From Rhodospirillaceae bacterium (lineage in GTDB: Bacteria > Pseudomonadota > Alphaproteobacteria > UBA8366 > GCA-2717185), in contig PBDC01000002.1 in the NCBI GenBank assembly GCA_002717185.1, positions 1-27,766 of the forward strand: a stretch of DNA of 27,766 nucleotides, in the 5' to 3' direction. A model generated the notes under the pieces. The model was given only the letters and a program-made list of their open reading frames with translations, did no database searches and was not told the origin of the DNA. The position numbers and the translations under genes were made by a program. Shown in pieces: positions 24,722 through 27,766 of this stretch. Position 1 is the first letter of the stretch. Each line of letters starts with the position of its first letter.

Positions 24722-25648
24722 CTACTGGCCGCGCGCCGCCTCCTGCGACCGCTCGGCTAGCAGGATGTTGGTCATGGCGTAGTTACCTTCGTGGCACGCG
24801 TACTCATAGATGACGTAGTCGTCCAGCCTGGGCATCGGCCTGACCGCGGTCCACGTCCCGGTATAGACCGTCGGGTCCTCGATCGTGAACTGATAGTCGA
24901 TCCGATCCTCGCTGACCCGCCTGAAACGCTCGACGGCCTTAGTCGTCGGTGACGAGGGGAAACGGTGCACCGTCTGGTCACTGAAGTTCGCCGTCTCGAC
25001 CACCAGCGTGTCTCCCTCCCAGAAGGCCCGCGAGTCGCCATTCCACTGACGGATTGCGTCGGTGAGCTTCGGACGCCCGTCGATCGGGATGATCCGCACG
25101 TCGTGGATATTCTCCACCCGAATGGCCACATGGGTCGGCGTCTGCAGGATCTGGTAGGTGTTGTTGTATCCGGTCGAGACCGGTGGCACACCGTGATAGG
25201 TGATGCAGCGGTCCCAGTTACTCCGGTCCAGCCATGAATCGGCGGGGTGATCGCGAAGATAGGCGCGGCGCGCCTCAGCGTGCCGGTCGGTCTCGGTCCG
25301 GGTCGGCAGCCGCCCGTTCGGCGGGTCGACAATCAACGCGGTACGGAGATCCTCGGCGACCTCGCCCCGGTCAAACCAGAGCGCGTTGTAGGACCCCACG
25401 CTGCCGGGCGAATCCGGCTGGTCCTGGGTCACTGCGAAGTTCCGCTGGGCGGCCTCTTCGGGCGTGAAGAACTCCTTCTCAGCCATTAATGTGGGCCGCT
25501 GGAGCGGAGTTAGCGAGGCGTACGACCAAGTGCCCATCAGATCCGGGTCACCCCAGGCTGTGCGGGGCAACTCCTGGGCCGCAAGGGGGCCGCCGGCCAC
25601 CAGCACCATCCATCCACCGAGCGCAGCCACGAGTCCGTATCTGGTCAT
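24722..25648 (-). CDS. Secreted protein of unknown function, Acidobacteriota-type family
   Basis: A 308-residue exported protein; signal peptide about 1-24 (VLVAGGPLAAQ). I recognise the family pattern but no function: PRTAWGDPDLMGTWSYASLTPLQRP early, then GVPPVSTGYNN, RIIPIDGRP, WNGDSRAFWEGDTLVVETANF, and a closing YEYACHEGNYAMTNIL. Many copies of such genes occur per genome in Acidobacteriota and related environmental bacteria. The two cysteines (in RCITYHG and YACHEG) may bridge in the periplasm. ATG 25648 follows GGGGGAA by about 7 nt. Third gene of a minus-strand operon: 44 nt after the MBL-fold gene. The 237 bp between its stop and the DUF3291 start hold nothing I can assign. Confidence 0.78.
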   Translation of the reverse strand: MTRYGLVAALGGWMVLVAGGPLAAQELPRTAWGDPDLMGTWSYASLTPLQRPTLMAEKEFFTPEEAAQRNFAVTQDQPDSPGSVGSYNALWFDRGEVAEDLRTALIVDPPNGRLPTRTETDRHAEARRAYLRDHPADSWLDRSNWDRCITYHGVPPVSTGYNNTYQILQTPTHVAIRVENIHDVRIIPIDGRPKLTDAIRQWNGDSRAFWEGDTLVVETANFSDQTVHRFPSSPTTKAVERFRRVSEDRIDYQFTIEDPTVYTGTWTAVRPMPRLDDYVIYEYACHEGNYAMTNILLAERSQEAARGQ

Positions 25649-25692
25649 CTCGAGTTCCCCCTACAGCGAGCGTCACGGGCTCGACCGACTGG

Positions 25693-26625
25693 TCACAGTT
25701 CGTCGTAGGCCCACCCGACCGCCCGCCGGACGTTCTCCGGCGGCGCGGGGAACCGGCTGAACTCGGCCGGCACGCGGTAGGCCTCCGCCGCCTCCTCGAC
25801 ACTGCGGCCGGCGGCGTGGCTGGCCCTCACCTGCTCCAGCATGTCGTTGTAGAACCCCGTGAAGGCGACGAAGTCGTTCCAGGCGACCACCCAGGTGTTG
25901 TGCCCTGGGATCACGGTGTCCACACCGCTGATGCCGGCCACTGCCCGTTCGAGCGTCGCGCCGAACTCTAGGGCACTGCCGTTGCCGTTCTCGACGTCGA
26001 TGAATGGAAACCCGCTCGTCATCCGCTGGAACATGTCGCCGGTGTGCATAGCTCCGGCGGACGGGAACACCACGAACGTGTCCCCGTCGGTGTGGCCCCG
26101 ACCGAAATGATGCAGCTCGACCCGGTCGTCGCCGCTGAACAAGGTGTGCCGATCCGAATACGTGGTCTTGGGCAGATACCTGGCGCCCTCGCCCTTGAAC
26201 GCGTCGCAGTTGGTCACCGACGCACACGTCTCGCGCGACATCTGGGCGAGCGTATTTTCGTGCACAACGAAGTCGACCGTGTCGGGGAACTCGACGTTCG
26301 TGCCACTGTGGTCGTAATGAGTGTGGGTATTGACGATCGTCGTCACCGGCAGATGCGTGATCTTGGCCACGTGATCGATGATGCTCTGCCCGTAGCCGGC
26401 GATCTTCGTGTCGACCAGCAGCACCCCCGAATCCATGACCCAGACCGCGGTATTGCCTCCGGTTTCCATGGCATTGCTCATCGGGTCGTTGATCAGGACA
26501 TACAGCTGCTCAGATACCCGTTTGATCCCGTAGATCTCTGGCCGGGGCTGCCGCGCCTCCTGGGCCGCCACAGTGAAAATCACGCCGACGGCGGTCAGAC
26601 CCGCCAAGCACATGACACGTCGCAT
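25693..26625 (-). CDS. Exported MBL-fold metallo-hydrolase
   Basis: A 310-residue secreted zinc hydrolase. Signal peptide about 1-21 (LAGLTAVGVIFTVAA). Metal ligands are H101, H103, D105 and H106 (NTHTHYDHSG), H178 in GRGHTDGD, D197 in MHTGDMF, and the last His in IPGHNTWV: the full dinuclear MBL set. Such exported MBL proteins include lactonases, B3-type beta-lactamases and quinoprotein-relay proteins, and I cannot choose. The start ATG 26625 has GGAGGGA just upstream; a TTG at 26637 is in frame but lies before that Shine-Dalgarno. It follows the alpha/beta hydrolase gene by 14 nt, so the two are almost surely co-transcribed and may act on the same extracellular ester or lactone. Confidence 0.9.
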   Translation of the reverse strand: MRRVMCLAGLTAVGVIFTVAAQEARQPRPEIYGIKRVSEQLYVLINDPMSNAMETGGNTAVWVMDSGVLLVDTKIAGYGQSIIDHVAKITHLPVTTIVNTHTHYDHSGTNVEFPDTVDFVVHENTLAQMSRETCASVTNCDAFKGEGARYLPKTTYSDRHTLFSGDDRVELHHFGRGHTDGDTFVVFPSAGAMHTGDMFQRMTSGFPFIDVENGNGSALEFGATLERAVAGISGVDTVIPGHNTWVVAWNDFVAFTGFYNDMLEQVRASHAAGRSVEEAAEAYRVPAEFSRFPAPPENVRRAVGWAYDEL

Positions 26626-26639
26626 TGCTCCCTCCAAAG

Positions 26640-27359
26640 TTAGTTCGTCAGTTCGGCCTTCAGCCAGTCGAGCAGCGCCGGCTCAAGGTCCGGGTTTTTC
26701 TCGAACATCGGGAGCCCATGCTCGGTGCCCTCGTAGATCATGGCTTTCGAGCTCGGATGCCCGGACCCGGCGACGGCTGCCCGTAGAGCATCGGCGACAC
26801 CCTGAGTCACCGGATCATCCTCGGTGGCCGCGCCGAACACCGCCAGCTCCGGTGACGCAGCCATGTTCTCGACTGCCGCCGCGCTGGGCGGACTCGATAG
26901 GAGCATCAATGCCTCGACTGGCTTGCGGGCCGCCAGATCCGCGTTGATCATCCCGCCGCAGCTGGCGCCGCCCACACCCATCCGGTCGGTGTCGACACCC
27001 GGCTGCGCCGCCAGATACTCGTAGGCCATGTCGGCGTCGTCGGCCGACTTCTGGAGCAGGGTCGGAAACCCGGCCGACATCCCCTCGCCGCCGCTCTCGC
27101 CAAAGCCGCGCAGGTCGAGCGTGAGGACGTGGACGCCGGCGTCGACGAGCTCGCTCGCGATGCTCGTCCACGAGCTCCGGTCCATGTTGCACTGGTGGAT
27201 GAACAGCATGCCAGGACCCGGCTGCCCTGGCGAGGTATAGGTCGCCTTGAGCACGACGCCGTCAGACGCACGGAGATCGATGACCTGGGACTGCGCACCA
27301 GACGTAGCAGCAAGCAGTAGCGCAGCGATGGCGCACGGGGCAATAGCAGTGGCTTTCAT
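26640..27359 (-). CDS. Exported alpha/beta hydrolase (dienelactone-hydrolase-like)
   Basis: A 239-residue secreted esterase-like protein. Signal peptide about 1-23 (CAIAALLLAATSGAQ). The oxyanion-hole strand is GMLFIHQCNMDRSSW, a loop LDLRGFGESGG follows, and the nucleophile elbow is GGASCGGMI (GxSxG with Ser). The catalytic His is probably in EGTEHGLPMFE, and the Asp lies before it in the GAATEDDPV loop. Substrate unknown. ATG 27359 has a strong GAGGAGG 5 nt upstream. It may be the first gene of the operon with the MBL-fold gene and the secreted unknown, or follow the DUF2272-like gene, which ends 49 nt upstream. Confidence 0.87.
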   Translation of the reverse strand: MKATAIAPCAIAALLLAATSGAQSQVIDLRASDGVVLKATYTSPGQPGPGMLFIHQCNMDRSSWTSIASELVDAGVHVLTLDLRGFGESGGEGMSAGFPTLLQKSADDADMAYEYLAAQPGVDTDRMGVGGASCGGMINADLAARKPVEALMLLSSPPSAAAVENMAASPELAVFGAATEDDPVTQGVADALRAAVAGSGHPSSKAMIYEGTEHGLPMFEKNPDLEPALLDWLKAELTN

Positions 27360-27408
27360 CGGTCCTCCTCGGACTTCCTGTCAATAGCGGGCAACCAGTC
27401 TATCTGAA

Positions 27409-27766
27409 TCAACAGTGGGCCGCGGGGTCCGGCGGCGCGATCGAGGCCACCCGGAGCGACTCTGGCCAGGCTCGACCCGCGCAGCTCAGGGCGCGCAGGG
27501 TCGGAGTGTCGTCGAGCGCGTCGGGGGCGATCGGGTCCGCGGCGAGCTTGAGATGAACGAACATCGGTCGGGGTCCGCCGGCCGGGAGGACGCCGACCTG
27601 GGCGTCGACCTCGGCGGGCAGCAACTTGAGACCGACCGTGGCTCGTACGTTGCCGCCGATGGCGAGGATGCGGAAACGGTCCGGCTCGAGCTTGACCACG
27701 ATGTCGCAATGCATGCGGGCCCCCTCGCCCATCTGGTGCCGCCGCTCGGCTACCGACCGATAGACG
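27409..27766 (-). CDS. DUF2272-like protein, 5' end outside window
   Basis: The open frame runs to the right edge, so the N-terminus is missing; about 118 residues are seen. RMHCDIVVKLEPD followed by ILAIGGNVRATVGLKLLP matches the core of DUF2272, an NlpC/P60-like (CHAP-type) fold often fused to lysozyme or secreted modules, with the His of MHCD as the likely catalytic His. The tail (TLRALSCAGRAWPESL) has no known motif. The expected nucleophilic Cys would lie beyond the edge, so activity cannot be judged. An ATG at 27732 exists but lies inside the conserved fold and is not the true start. Confidence 0.62.
   Translation of the reverse strand, partial: VYRSVAERRHQMGEGARMHCDIVVKLEPDRFRILAIGGNVRATVGLKLLPAEVDAQVGVLPAGGPRPMFVHLKLAADPIAPDALDDTPTLRALSCAGRAWPESLRVASIAPPDPAAHC

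Noticed and set aside
24462..24782. A 106-codon plus-strand frame in the gap before the secreted unknown
   Set aside because: Arg/Ser-rich text, no ribosome-binding site, overlaps both neighbouring gene ends.
1..27766. CRISPR arrays, tRNA or rRNA genes, transposases or phage genes
   Set aside because: None seen on reading both strands; no regularly spaced repeats and no integrase or transposase text.

Overview
The window is GC-rich bacterial chromosomal DNA, densely packed with ordinary-looking genes on both strands. I saw no insertion sequence, phage gene, tRNA, rRNA or CRISPR array. Gene content suggests an Acidobacteriota-like (perhaps Vicinamibacteria-type) free-living or host-associated organism: a run of secreted hydrolases, a propeller protein opening with DWPQWRGP, a secreted protein family with the signature WNGDSR...YEYACHEGNY, and a LolA-like exported protein opening EIVEASLEAVGGREAL. 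This placement is inference from family distribution and is not secure.

Left part (1-4800): a formate dehydrogenase locus. fdhB (running off the left edge) and fdhA lie on the minus strand, and fdhD, the sulfur-transfer maturation factor, is divergent. fdhA is a selenoprotein gene. An in-frame TGA at 3234-3236 falls at the known Sec site and is followed at once by a SECIS-like hairpin, so the cell should also own selA, selB, selC and selD elsewhere. FdhA carries a Tat signal, which places the enzyme outside the cytoplasmic membrane.

Middle part (4800-14100): an exported LolA-like protein, a small membrane-anchored unknown, an acyl-CoA synthetase, a PLP enzyme of the ACC deaminase/D-cysteine desulfhydrase family, and a tannase/feruloyl-esterase family protein. 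A possible light/stress island follows: a class II CPD photolyase, the wreck of an SDR-DUF2867 gene, an alternative sigma-70 factor, and a DksA/TraR-like zinc-finger protein just upstream of the sigma gene in the same operon.

Right part (14200-27766): an RND exporter with no adaptor gene beside it; a small HELTH metallopeptidase of no recognised family; a three-gene operon of exported proteins (metzincin-like protease, PQQ-type beta-propeller, serine beta-lactamase-fold hydrolase); a UDP-sulfoquinovose-synthase-like gene overlapping a Gfo/Idh/MocA oxidoreductase by 4 nt; a DUF3291 protein; and a minus-strand operon of an alpha/beta hydrolase, an MBL-fold hydrolase and a secreted unknown, with a DUF2272-like gene cut by the right edge.

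The most noteworthy points are the selenoprotein FDH, the sulfosugar gene pair (whose synthase has Pro where the plant/cyanobacterial motif has Arg), the DksA-like/sigma operon behind an AT-rich promoter island with paired repeats, and a recurring leaderless-promoter pattern in front of genes lacking a Shine-Dalgarno.
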